From Actibacterium sp. XHP0104 (GTDB lineage: Bacteria > Pseudomonadota > Alphaproteobacteria > Rhodobacterales > Rhodobacteraceae): a stretch of DNA of 64,000 nucleotides. Shown here in pieces: positions 1 to 7,530 of the stretch. The notes beneath the pieces are model-generated. The model did not search any database. It had not been told where the DNA came from and was given only the letters and a program-made list of their open reading frames with translations. How positions within the stretch are numbered: position 1 is the stretch's first letter; the number at the start of each line of letters is the position of its first letter. Both the position numbers and the translations under genes were made by a program. The stretch is taken from the NCBI RefSeq assembly GCF_025751515.1, contig NZ_JAOWLE010000001.1:372001-436000 (forward strand). Reading direction: 5' to 3'.

Positions 1-700
1 GGCCCGCGATGATGCGGGTCAGCACGCGGATCGGGTTCATCGCGGCGCCGCCATACATGCCCGAATGCAGGTCCTTGCTGGGGCCGGTAATGGTGATTTC
101 CTCGCCCACCAGCCCGCGCAGCATGGTGACGATCGCCGGGGTGCGGCTGTCGAAGAGGCCGGTGTCGCAGATCAGCGCGATGTCGGACTTCAGCTCTTCT
201 GCGTTGTCGCGCATGAAGGGGATCAGCGAGGGCGATCCGGATTCCTCTTCGCCTTCGAAGAAAAAGCTGATGCGGGCGGGCAGGGTGCCGTGCACGGCTT
301 TCCAGGCGCGGCAGGCTTCGACAAAGGTCATCAGCTGGCCCTTGTCGTCGCTGGCGCCGCGGGCATAGATCTTGCCGTCGTCGATCACCGGTTTGAACGG
401 GTCGCTGGTCCACAGGTTCAGCGGGTCGACGGGCTGAACGTCATAATGGCCGTAGAACATGATATGCGGGCCGGGGCCTTTGCCATGGGCCACGACCATC
501 GGGTGACCCGGCGTGGGGCGCTTGGTGGCGTCAAAGCCGATCGAGGCCAGATCGGCCACCAGCCAGTCGGCGGCGGTGTCGCAGTCGCCCTTGTAGGCGG
601 GGTCGGTCGAGATCGAGGGGATGCGCAGCAGTTTCTGCAGGCGTTCCAGCGCCTGGGGCAGGTCGGCATCGATTCGGGCGAGAACGGGCTCGAGGGTCAT
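1..700 (-). CDS. M20 family zinc dipeptidase, C-terminus cut by window edge
   Basis: This is the first 233 codons of a cytoplasmic M20/M25/M40-type metallopeptidase. It begins at an ATG (698-700) and runs open to base 1, so the C-terminal part lies outside the window. Visible family signatures are FYGHYDVQP (first metal-binding His/Asp block), GASDDKG (bridging Asp block), EGEEESGS (catalytic Glu followed by a metal-binding Glu) and HSGMYGG near the cut end, where the dimerisation (lid) domain starts. The N-terminal residues (MTLEPVLARIDADLPQALERL) lack a signal peptide. The family hydrolyses dipeptides or N-acyl/carboxyl-blocked amino acids; the substrate cannot be told from this part. The family call is firm, the specificity unknown. 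Confidence 0.88.
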   Translation of the reverse strand, partial: MTLEPVLARIDADLPQALERLQKLLRIPSISTDPAYKGDCDTAADWLVADLASIGFDATKRPTPGHPMVVAHGKGPGPHIMFYGHYDVQPVDPLNLWTSDPFKPVIDDGKIYARGASDDKGQLMTFVEACRAWKAVHGTLPARISFFFEGEEESGSPSLIPFMRDNAEELKSDIALICDTGLFDSRTPAIVTMLRGLVGEEITITGPSKDLHSGMYGGAAMNPIRVLTRIIAG

Positions 701-819
701 GGTGGCCTCTGATCAGATAGGGTTCGTCGTAGCGTAACAGGCGTGGGGCGGCTGTCCAGAGGGTGGCGGGCCAAGGCGGCAAAGGGTAGCCTGAAGAGGT
801 GTGTTTCAGGAGGTTCAGG

Positions 820-1395
820 ATGCGTATCACCCCCGTTTGCTTGATGGCCGCGATGGCCGCCCTGCCGGCCGTGGCTGAACCGGTGGATGGCAAGGCCGCC
901 AAGGCGGCGCTGTTCAAGCCCGCCCCGGCAGAGGCGGTTTTGGTGCCTCAGGATGTGCTGGACGAAAAAGAGGGGCAGATCGCGGTGCAGGTGGCCGGGC
1001 AACAGCCCTATTACGGTGCCATGGCGGTGGCGCCCGAAGACGGGTTGCTGAGCGATGCGACGGTTGCCGCGACCAACTATCACGACGTGGATGCCGCCCG
1101 CGAGGCGGCGCTAGAGGGTTGCAATGCGCGGCGAAAAGGGGCCGCGGCCTGTGTGATCGTGGCCGAAATCCGCCCCATGGGTCATGAGGCGCGGCCGCTG
1201 CAATTGTCGTCCGCCGCGACCGAGGCGTTCCACGGCTATTATCGCAAGCAGCGCGGTGCCAAGGCGATGGCGATCTCGCTGTCGACGGGCAAATGGGCCG
1301 TGGCCACGGGCGAGGGGGCCGAGGCCCAGGCGCTGGCCGATTGCGCGCTGGCCGCCCGTGCCGAGGACTGTTTGGTGGCGATTCTGGACGACTGA
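820..1395 (+). CDS. Small secreted protein with two Cys-containing repeats, upstream of hemA
   Basis: The product has 191 residues. I chose the ATG at 820 because AGGAGG (808-813) sits 6 bases before it; an upstream in-frame GTG at 799 has no such site. Residues 1-20 form a signal peptide ending near AVAEP, so the mature protein should be periplasmic or secreted. Two similar blocks are visible: REAALEGCNARRKGAAACVI and, near the C-terminus, AQALADCALAARAEDCLVAI. Each has two Cys about 10 residues apart in an Ala-rich helix-strand context, so two disulfides are plausible. The layout recalls the secreted DUF4189-type repeat, but I cannot confirm that. Proteins of this sort next to hemA have, to my recollection, been labelled as aminolevulinate synthases in databases; it has no PLP fold and cannot be that enzyme. 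Function unknown. Confidence 0.8.
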   Translation: MRITPVCLMAAMAALPAVAEPVDGKAAKAALFKPAPAEAVLVPQDVLDEKEGQIAVQVAGQQPYYGAMAVAPEDGLLSDATVAATNYHDVDAAREAALEGCNARRKGAAACVIVAEIRPMGHEARPLQLSSAATEAFHGYYRKQRGAKAMAISLSTGKWAVATGEGAEAQALADCALAARAEDCLVAILDD

Positions 1396-1407
1396 GAGGT
1401 GTGGAAT

Positions 1408-1421
1408 TTGACCGAAATCAA
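1408..1421. promoter_or_regulatory. FnrL/FNR-type site upstream of hemA
   Basis: TTGAC-CGAA-ATCAA matches the FNR/FnrL consensus TTGAT-N4-ATCAA at nine of ten specified bases. It lies just after the stop of the secreted-protein gene and about 315 bases before the hemA start. FnrL control of hemA is established in Rhodobacter sphaeroides. The site itself is seen directly; that it is functional here is inference. The distance from the hemA start implies a long leader or a promoter near 1420-1550. Confidence 0.6.
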
Positions 1422-1734
1422 AGTGGCGCGGGCGGGCTGCGCCTAAAGCAAAAGGGCAAGGCCCGCATTGGTTGAAATTCAGGACGCAGGGGCGCGACAA
1501 AAACGCGCGAACAGTTTTTGTTTTCTGAATGTGAAAAATGTGCATAAAGGACATGCCTTAGGGCGACGGGAGGGCTTTTGCACAGATCAGGTGGTCTAAA
1601 GGCTGCTTTGTGGCCAGACCAAGCCTTGCCGCAACGGGGTGAGGGGGGTAAACCGTTTTGGTCCCCGCGCCCATGTCGGTGCGATGCTCTGGCACGGCCC
1701 GTTCGGGCCGGACGCAGAATGAAGGAGAGATAGA
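1422..1734 (+). other. Long structured leader region of hemA, no gene seen
   Basis: I see no credible coding sequence between the upstream gene and hemA (339 bases in all). The stretch 1501-1560 is AT-richer than its surroundings and is the likeliest place for a hemA promoter, though no clean -35/-10 pair stands out. Two perfect inverted repeats follow: TGGTCT/AGACCA (1592-1597 with 1616-1621) and CGGCCC-GTTC-GGGCCG (1695-1710). The second ends about 11 bases before the Shine-Dalgarno AAGGAG at 1722-1727, so it could fold close to the ribosome site. Confidence 0.5.
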
Positions 1735-2958
1735 GTGGATTATACCGCTGGTTTGGACAAAGCCCTGAACAGCCTTCACGAGGAAGGCCGCTATCGCACC
1801 TTTATCGATATCGAGCGTCGCAAGGGCAATTTCCCCCATGCGGTCTGGAAACGCCCTGACGGCACCGAACAGGACATCACCGTCTGGTGCGGCAATGACT
1901 ATCTGGGCATGGGCCAGCACCCCGCCGTTCTGGCCGCCATGCACGAGGCCATCGACGCCACCGGCGCCGGCTCGGGCGGCACGCGCAACATTTCGGGCAC
2001 CACGGTCTATCACAAGCGCCTCGAGGCCGAGCTGGCCGATCTGCACCAGAAAGAGGCCGCGCTGGTCTTTACCTCGGCCTATATCGCCAATGACGCCACG
2101 CTGAGCACGCTGCCCAAGCTGTTTCCGGGGCTGATCATCTATTCGGATGTGCTGAACCATGCCTCGATGATCGAGGGCATCCGCCGCAACGGCGGCGCCA
2201 AGCGCATCTTCCGCCACAACGACGTCGCCCATCTGCGCGAGCTGCTGGAAGCCGACGACCCGAACGCGCCGAAACTGATCGCGTTTGAATCGGTCTATTC
2301 GATGGATGGCGATTTCGGCCCGATCGAGGAACTGCTTGATCTTGCTGACGAATTCAACGCGCTGACCTATATCGACGAGGTCCATGCCGTGGGCATGTAC
2401 GGCCCCCGCGGTGCCGGTGTGGCCGAGCGTGACGGCCTGATGCATCGCATCGACATCATCAACGGCACCCTGGCCAAGGCCTATGGTGTGATGGGCGGTT
2501 ACATCGCCGCTTCGGCCAAGATGTGCGACGCGATCCGGTCTTATGCGCCGGGCTTTATCTTTACCACCTCGCTGCCGCCGGCGGTTGCCGCCGCTGCTGC
2601 CGCGTCGGTGCATCATCTCAAGACCGATCAGACCCTGCGCGATCAGCACCAGCTGCAAGCCAAGATCCTCAAGATGCGCCTGAAAGGGCTGGGCCTGCCG
2701 ATCATCGATCATGGCAGCCATATCGTGCCGGTCATCGTTGGCGACCCGGTGCACACCAAGAAACTGTCGGACATGCTGCTGGAACGCTTTGGCATTTACG
2801 TGCAGCCGATCAACTATCCGACGGTGCCGCGCGGCACCGAACGGCTGCGGTTCACGCCCTCGCCGGTGCATGGTCCCAAAGAGATGGACAAGCTGGTCAA
2901 GGCCATGGACGAGCTGTGGAGCCATTGTGCGCTGAATCGTGCCGAACTGAGCGCGTAA
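1735..2958 (+). CDS. hemA: 5-aminolevulinate synthase (Shemin pathway)
   Basis: This PLP enzyme condenses glycine and succinyl-CoA to 5-aminolevulinate, the first committed step of haem (and, where present, bacteriochlorophyll) synthesis in alphaproteobacteria. The 407 residues are colinear with Rhodobacter HemA, from the N-terminal block [11 protein letters not shown] through [10 protein letters not shown], the glycine-rich [24 protein letters not shown] and NGTLAKAYG, whose Lys248 is the PLP Schiff-base lysine. The start is a GTG with AAGGAG 7 bases upstream; starting there gives the family's usual MDY beginning. An FnrL-like site lies far upstream (1408-1421), suggesting oxygen control. 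A RodZ-like gene follows after 115 bases in the same direction. Confidence 0.97.
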   Translation: MDYTAGLDKALNSLHEEGRYRTFIDIERRKGNFPHAVWKRPDGTEQDITVWCGNDYLGMGQHPAVLAAMHEAIDATGAGSGGTRNISGTTVYHKRLEAELADLHQKEAALVFTSAYIANDATLSTLPKLFPGLIIYSDVLNHASMIEGIRRNGGAKRIFRHNDVAHLRELLEADDPNAPKLIAFESVYSMDGDFGPIEELLDLADEFNALTYIDEVHAVGMYGPRGAGVAERDGLMHRIDIINGTLAKAYGVMGGYIAASAKMCDAIRSYAPGFIFTTSLPPAVAAAAAASVHHLKTDQTLRDQHQLQAKILKMRLKGLGLPIIDHGSHIVPVIVGDPVHTKKLSDMLLERFGIYVQPINYPTVPRGTERLRFTPSPVHGPKEMDKLVKAMDELWSHCALNRAELSA

Positions 2959-3024
2959 TCGTTTCTGCGGATGCAACCCGCCTTGTTCTGTGCTAAAAAA
3001 AGCCTAAGAGAGGCATGATACTAC

Positions 3025-3041
3025 GGAATCGTAGGAATCGT
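3025..3041. repeat. Tandem 8-bp direct repeat before the RodZ-like gene
   Basis: GGAATCGT occurs twice (3025-3032 and 3034-3041) with one base between, 33 bases before the ATG at 3074. The first copy also takes part in a short hairpin, CTACG-GAAT-CGTAG (3021-3034). It may be an operator or chance; no known regulator is recognised. Confidence 0.4.
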
Positions 3042-3073
3042 GACCATAAGGCAACAGGCATGGGACAGGGCAG

Positions 3074-4252
3074 ATGATCAGGCGCAAGCGTCCGCCGGTC
3101 GAAACACTCACGGATGAACCGCGTGGTTTTGATTCGTACGAGCTAAAGCTCGGCGACATCATGCGTGGTGAACGTGCGACCATGGGCAAATCGCTCTTGG
3201 ATGTTCAGCGCGAGCTGAAGATCCGTGCCACCTATATCGCCGCCATCGAAAATGCCGATCCGACCGCGTTCGAGACGCCCGGCTTCATCGCCGGTTATGT
3301 TCGGTCTTATGCACGATATCTAGAGTTGGACCCCGAGTGGGCCTACAAGAAATTCTGTGCCGAGGGCAATTTCGCCGTCGCGCACGGGTTGGACAAGGCC
3401 GCATCCAGCGCCCGCGTGTCCACCGAGAAAACTGCCAAGAAACCGCGCAATGCCGACCCGCTGGCCAACCCGAACGCCAGCTTCGTGCCGCGCTCTCCGG
3501 CCACCTTTGGCCATGTCGAGCCGGGGGCTATCGGCTCGGTTCTGGTGCTGGTGGCGCTGGTCTCGGCGCTGGGTTTTGGCGGCTGGTCGGTGCTTAAGGA
3601 AATTCAAAAAGTGCGCCTGACCCCGGTTGAGAATGCCCCGGGACTGCTGGCGCAGGTCGATCCGCTGAACGACATGGCAATTGTGGCAGAGGCCGCCCCC
3701 GTGGTCGAAGGCCAAGAGCAGCCCGGCGCCGATGCGCTGGCGCGGCTTTACCGTCCGCGCCCGCTGGACGTGCCGGTCATGGTGGCCCGCGACGGCCCGA
3801 TCTCGACGCTTGAACCGGGTCAGCTGAGCGCGCTGGACGAGCAGCCGCAAATGGCCGCCGCCCTTCCGCCCGCGTCCGACATTCTGGATGCCCCGGTGCA
3901 GGTGGTCGATGCCGACGTGCCCGAGGTGGTTCTGTTCGCCGTGCGCCCGGCCTGGGTGCGCGTTGCCGCCGCTGACGGCACGGTGGTGTTCGAAAAGATT
4001 CTGGATGCGGGCGAGACATACGTTCTGCCCGCCACCGAAGAGCCGCCCGTGCTGCGCACCGGCAATGGCGGGGCGGTCTATTTCGCGGTCAATGGCCAAA
4101 CCTACGGTCCGGCGGGTGTCGGGGGCGAGGTGGTCAAGAACGTGGTCATGGCCGCCGATGCGCTGACCGGGCAGTATCAGGTTGCCGATGTGACCGAGAA
4201 TGCCGAGCTGGCGCGCGTTGTGGCGCAGCTGTCGCAGCCCGCCGGCCAATAG
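3074..4252 (+). CDS. RodZ-like membrane protein, N-terminal helix-turn-helix and C-terminal DUF4115
   Basis: The 392 residues have the RodZ layout: a Cro/C1-type helix-turn-helix of the RodZ kind (about 26-95; SLLDVQRELKIRATYIAAIE, then FIAGYVRSYARYLELDP), a basic linker, one membrane segment (about 153-175) and a periplasmic beta domain of the DUF4115 type (about 282-359). In other bacteria RodZ links MreB filaments to the elongasome and helps set rod width. The periplasmic linker is long and rich in Ala, Pro and acidic residues. It stands alone between hemA and ispG; rodZ next to ispG is a common bacterial arrangement and supports the call. A DNA-binding role is not excluded. Confidence 0.85.
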   Translation: MIRRKRPPVETLTDEPRGFDSYELKLGDIMRGERATMGKSLLDVQRELKIRATYIAAIENADPTAFETPGFIAGYVRSYARYLELDPEWAYKKFCAEGNFAVAHGLDKAASSARVSTEKTAKKPRNADPLANPNASFVPRSPATFGHVEPGAIGSVLVLVALVSALGFGGWSVLKEIQKVRLTPVENAPGLLAQVDPLNDMAIVAEAAPVVEGQEQPGADALARLYRPRPLDVPVMVARDGPISTLEPGQLSALDEQPQMAAALPPASDILDAPVQVVDADVPEVVLFAVRPAWVRVAAADGTVVFEKILDAGETYVLPATEEPPVLRTGNGGAVYFAVNGQTYGPAGVGGEVVKNVVMAADALTGQYQVADVTENAELARVVAQLSQPAGQ

Positions 4253-4318
4253 CGCCGTTGCGCGTGCGGCCCGGCGGGTCTATCTAACACCATAACAGCA
4301 TTGACCGGGAGAGGGCGG

Positions 4319-5443
4319 ATGTCGCTCAACCAGGTGCGCCCCTGGCGCAATATCTATCGCCGCAAATCGCGCATGATCCACGTGGGCCCGGTGCCCGTGG
4401 GGGGCGATGCGCCGATTTCGGTTCAGACCATGACCAATACGATCACGTCGGATGCCAAGGCGACGATCGAACAGGTTCTGCGCTGTGCCGAGGCGGGGGC
4501 GGATATCGTGCGGGTGTCGGTGCCCGATCAGGACAGCGCGCGCGCACTGCACGAGATCGTGCGCGAAAGCCCGGTGCCGATCGTGGCGGATATTCATTTC
4601 CACTATAAGCGCGCGATTGAATCGGCCGAGGCGGGCGCGGCCTGTCTGCGGATCAATCCGGGCAATATCGGCGACGAGACCCGCGTCAAGGAAGTGATCC
4701 GCGCGGCGCGCGATCATGGCTGCTCGATCCGGATCGGGGTGAATGCCGGGTCGCTGGAAAAGCACCTGCTGGAGAAATACGGCGAACCTTGCCCCGAGGC
4801 GATGGTCGAAAGCGGGCTTGAGCATATCAAGATCCTGGAAGACAACGATTTTCATGAATTCAAGATCAGCGTAAAGGCCAGCGACGTGTTCCTGTCGGCC
4901 GCCGCCTATCAGGCCCTGGCCGAGGCGACGGATGCGCCGATTCACCTTGGGATCACCGAGGCGGGTGGCCTGACCAGCGGCACGATCAAATCGGCGATCG
5001 GGCTGGGCAACCTGTTGTGGATGGGCATTGGTGATACGCTGCGCGTGTCGCTGTCGGCCGACCCGGTCGAAGAGGTCAAGGTCGGTTACGAGATCCTGAA
5101 ATCGCTGGGCCTGCGCCATCGTGGCGTGAATATCATCAGCTGTCCGTCCTGCGCGCGGCAGGGGTTCGACGTCATCAAGACCGTCGAGGCGCTGGAAAAG
5201 CGGCTGGAACACATCAAGACCCCGATGAGCCTGTCGATCATCGGCTGTGTGGTGAACGGCCCCGGCGAGGCGCTGATGACCGATGTCGGGTTCACCGGCG
5301 GCGGGGCAGGCAGCGGCATGGTTTATCTGGCGGGCAAGCAAAGCCACAAGCTGTCGAATGACCAGATGATCGACCATATCGTCGAGCAGGTTGAAAAACG
5401 CGCCGCCCAGATCGAAGAGGGCGAGGTCAAGGCGGCCGAGTGA
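4319..5443 (+). CDS. ispG: 4-hydroxy-3-methylbut-2-enyl diphosphate synthase
   Basis: IspG (GcpE) is the iron-sulfur enzyme of the MEP isoprenoid pathway that reductively converts MEcPP to HMBPP. The 374 residues hold a TIM-barrel N-terminus ([26 protein letters not shown]) and the C-terminal cluster domain, with Cys275, Cys278 and Cys310 plus the conserved NGPGEA Glu as 4Fe-4S ligands. I take the ATG at 4319 with GGGAGAGGG just before it; an in-frame TTG at 4301 is less likely. The stop codon (5441-5443) directly abuts the stop of the convergent M48 gene, with no base between them. Confidence 0.96.
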   Translation: MSLNQVRPWRNIYRRKSRMIHVGPVPVGGDAPISVQTMTNTITSDAKATIEQVLRCAEAGADIVRVSVPDQDSARALHEIVRESPVPIVADIHFHYKRAIESAEAGAACLRINPGNIGDETRVKEVIRAARDHGCSIRIGVNAGSLEKHLLEKYGEPCPEAMVESGLEHIKILEDNDFHEFKISVKASDVFLSAAAYQALAEATDAPIHLGITEAGGLTSGTIKSAIGLGNLLWMGIGDTLRVSLSADPVEEVKVGYEILKSLGLRHRGVNIISCPSCARQGFDVIKTVEALEKRLEHIKTPMSLSIIGCVVNGPGEALMTDVGFTGGGAGSGMVYLAGKQSHKLSNDQMIDHIVEQVEKRAAQIEEGEVKAAE

Positions 5444-6124
5444 TCAGCCGCGCCAGCGGGCCTCATTCGTCTCGATGGCCTTGATGCGCTCGGCGGTCTT
5501 TGGGTGGCTCATCAGCCAGGCGGGCACGGGGCCGTGGCCACCGGTCAGGGCCTCTAGCTTTTCGAACAGCGATTTTTGCGGCGCGGTGCCGATCCCGGCC
5601 TTGACCAGCAGGGCGCTGGCATAGGCGTCGGCCTCGTATTCATCCTTGCGCGACAGTTTAGCCGCCAAGAGCGAGGTCAGAATATTGGCGATGTAGACGC
5701 CCAATCCGGGGATCAGCCGCGACAGCACCATCCCCAGCGCGGCGCGCATGGCATTCTGGCCGGAAAAGTCGATCATCCGCCGCCGTGTATGGCCCAGGGC
5801 GACATGGCCCAGCTCATGCGCGATGACGCTGGCCAGCTCTTCGGCGCTGACCTCGCCCGCGCGATATTTGTCGTAAAACCCGCGGGTTATAAAGATGCGC
5901 CCATCCGGCGCGGCCAATCCGTTCACCGGCGCGATGTCGTAAAGATGCACCCGGATGCGCGGCAGATCAAGCGCACGGGCCAGGCGGTCGGTGGTGGCCT
6001 TGAGGCCGGCATCGGCCAGTTCGGCTGACCGCGCGTCGAGCTCGCGCGCGGTGCGCCAGACCGAGAACCGGTACATGACGAACCCGTAGGCCAGCGCCAG
6101 AAGGATTGGGGTCAGCTTGAGCAT
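5444..6124 (-). CDS. M48 family membrane-anchored zinc metalloprotease
   Basis: This short M48 peptidase (226 residues) has one N-terminal membrane segment (about 4-21), the zinc motif HELGH at 103-107 and a third ligand in the DEYEADAYA helix. M48 enzymes of this size are thought to act in membrane protein quality control; the substrate is unknown. The ATG at 6124 is used; a TTG at 6154 would add ten residues, and neither has a clear Shine-Dalgarno site. It is the last gene of the minus-strand run that begins with moxR, 52 bases after the VWA gene. Confidence 0.85.
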   Translation of the reverse strand: MLKLTPILLALAYGFVMYRFSVWRTARELDARSAELADAGLKATTDRLARALDLPRIRVHLYDIAPVNGLAAPDGRIFITRGFYDKYRAGEVSAEELASVIAHELGHVALGHTRRRMIDFSGQNAMRAALGMVLSRLIPGLGVYIANILTSLLAAKLSRKDEYEADAYASALLVKAGIGTAPQKSLFEKLEALTGGHGPVPAWLMSHPKTAERIKAIETNEARWRG

Positions 6125-6176
6125 GGGGTGAATATGGGGGCTGGTCGCGCGCAAGGCCAGCGGCGTCGCGCAGATT

Positions 6177-7361
6177 TTAGCGCCCCAGTTCCTTCATCCC
6201 GCGCTCGATACCCTCTAGCGTCATGGGCACCATGCGGTTTTCAAAGATTTCCTGGATCATGCGGATCGACTGGGTGTAGTCCCAATAGCGTTCGGGCACC
6301 GGGTTCAGCCACATGTGGTTGGGCCATTTCTCGCGGGCGCGTTGCAGCCAGACCTGCCCGGCCTCTTCGTTCCAGTGTTCATTCGCGCCGCCGGGATAGG
6401 CGACCTCGTAGGGGCTCATGGATGCGTCGCCCACGAAGATGCATTTGTAGTCAGAGCCGTAGGTGTTCAGCACCTCCCACGTGGGGGTCTGCGCGTTCCA
6501 GCGGCGGCGGTTGTCGCGCCACACGCCCTCATAGAGGCAGTTGTGGAAATAGTAATATTCCAGGTGCTTGAACTCGGACCGGGCGGCCGAGAACAGCTCT
6601 TCGACCAGCTTGATATGCGGGTCCATGCTGCCGCCCACATCAAGGAACAACAGCACCTTGACGGCGTTGCGGCGCTCGGGGCGGGTTTTCACGTCGAGAT
6701 AGCCGTGATCGGCGGTGGCCTTGATGGTTCCGTCCAGGTCCAGCTCTTCGTGGGCGCCGTCGCGGGCCCATTGCCGCACGCGTTTCAGCGCGACCTTGAT
6801 GTTGCGGGTGCCCAGCTCGACGCTGTCGTCGAGGTTCTTGAATTCGCGCTTGTCCCAGACCTTGACGGCGCGGCGGTGGCGGCTTTCCTTTTGGCCGATG
6901 CGCACGCCTTCGGGGTTATAGCCATAGGCGCCGAAGGGCGAGGTGCCGGCGGTGCCGATCCACTTGTTGCCGCCCTGGTGGCGGCCTTTCTGTTCCTCAA
7001 GCCGTTTTTTCAGCGTTTCCATCAGCTTGTCGAACCCGCCCAGGGCCTCGATCTCGGCCTTTTCCTCGGGGCTGAGATGCTTTTCGGCCATCTTGGTCAG
7101 CCAGTCGGCGGGCAGCTCGACCGCCTCCAGCACATCTTCGAAGGCCACGTTTTCAAGCCCCGAAAAGGCCGTGGCAAAGGCGCGGTCGAACCGGTCGAGG
7201 TTGCGCTCGTCTTTGACCATCGCGGTGCGGGCCAGATAGTAGAACCCTTCGATGTCGTAGATGACGATGCCTTTTTTCATCCCTTCCAGAAAGGCCAGGT
7301 ATTCGCGCAGGGAAACCGGCACCCCGGTGTCGCGCAATGTCTGGAAAAAGGGGATGAACAT
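6177..7361 (-). CDS. CoxE-type VWA domain protein (MoxR partner)
   Basis: The 394 residues match the CoxE-like VWA family that works with MoxR AAA+ ATPases in assembly or activation of protein complexes. The N-terminal half is helical (FFQTLRDTGVPVSLREYLAFL); the C-terminal half is the VWA fold beginning at NAVKVLLFLDVGGSMDPH. The metal-ion (MIDAS) motif reads D-V-G-G-S, so the first Ser of the usual DxSxS is Gly. It has no signal peptide or membrane segment and is likely cytosolic. It lies 4 bases after a 54-residue membrane protein gene and in the same run as moxR (9429-10271). The client of the pair is not evident. Confidence 0.87.
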   Translation of the reverse strand: MFIPFFQTLRDTGVPVSLREYLAFLEGMKKGIVIYDIEGFYYLARTAMVKDERNLDRFDRAFATAFSGLENVAFEDVLEAVELPADWLTKMAEKHLSPEEKAEIEALGGFDKLMETLKKRLEEQKGRHQGGNKWIGTAGTSPFGAYGYNPEGVRIGQKESRHRRAVKVWDKREFKNLDDSVELGTRNIKVALKRVRQWARDGAHEELDLDGTIKATADHGYLDVKTRPERRNAVKVLLFLDVGGSMDPHIKLVEELFSAARSEFKHLEYYYFHNCLYEGVWRDNRRRWNAQTPTWEVLNTYGSDYKCIFVGDASMSPYEVAYPGGANEHWNEEAGQVWLQRAREKWPNHMWLNPVPERYWDYTQSIRMIQEIFENRMVPMTLEGIERGMKELGR

Positions 7362-7365
7362 GGGA

Positions 7366-7530
7366 TCAGGCCAGTTTCTCGATGATGATGGTGATGATCA
7401 GCCCCAGCAGCGAAAAGGCCAGAGCATAGCCGATGGCGTATTGGGCGATGTCAAAGCCCTTGCCGCCGCGGCGTTTGGCGGTCAGGCCGCCCAGAATGGC
7501 GCCCAGGGTGAATCCGGCGATCACGATCAT
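7366..7530 (-). CDS. 54-residue small membrane protein in the MoxR/VWA operon
   Basis: A short gene read from the ATG at 7528-7530 to the TGA at 7366-7368. It encodes a hydrophobic stretch (MIVIAGFTLGAILGGLTA), a basic Gly-rich turn (KRRGGKG) and a second hydrophobic helix (IGYALAFSLLGLIITIII) ending EKLA, i.e. a two-helix hairpin with the basic loop probably in the cytosol. Its start overlaps the stop of the DUF2927 lipoprotein gene by ATGA, and the VWA gene starts 4 bases after its stop, so it is embedded in the operon and probably translationally coupled. I recognise no family. Clean coding structure and tight packing argue that it is real. Confidence 0.78.
   Translation of the reverse strand: MIVIAGFTLGAILGGLTAKRRGGKGFDIAQYAIGYALAFSLLGLIITIIIEKLA

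Noticed and set aside
1515-1534. GAATGTGA before hemA as a third SqrR/BigR site
   Set aside because: Only the right half matches; the position of the left half reads TTTT rather than ATTC, so the inverted repeat is absent.
1539-1553. TGT...ACA palindrome before hemA as a PpsR/CrtJ site
   Set aside because: The spacing is 9 bases, not the 12 required (TGT-N12-ACA).
1558-2976. Long open frame on the minus strand opposite hemA (and similar long frames opposite lptD, pepA, CoxE-type and DUF2927 genes)
   Set aside because: These are mirror frames of high-GC coding DNA. Their products are rich in Arg, His, Gln and Gly with no family motifs, while the opposite strand encodes clear conserved proteins.
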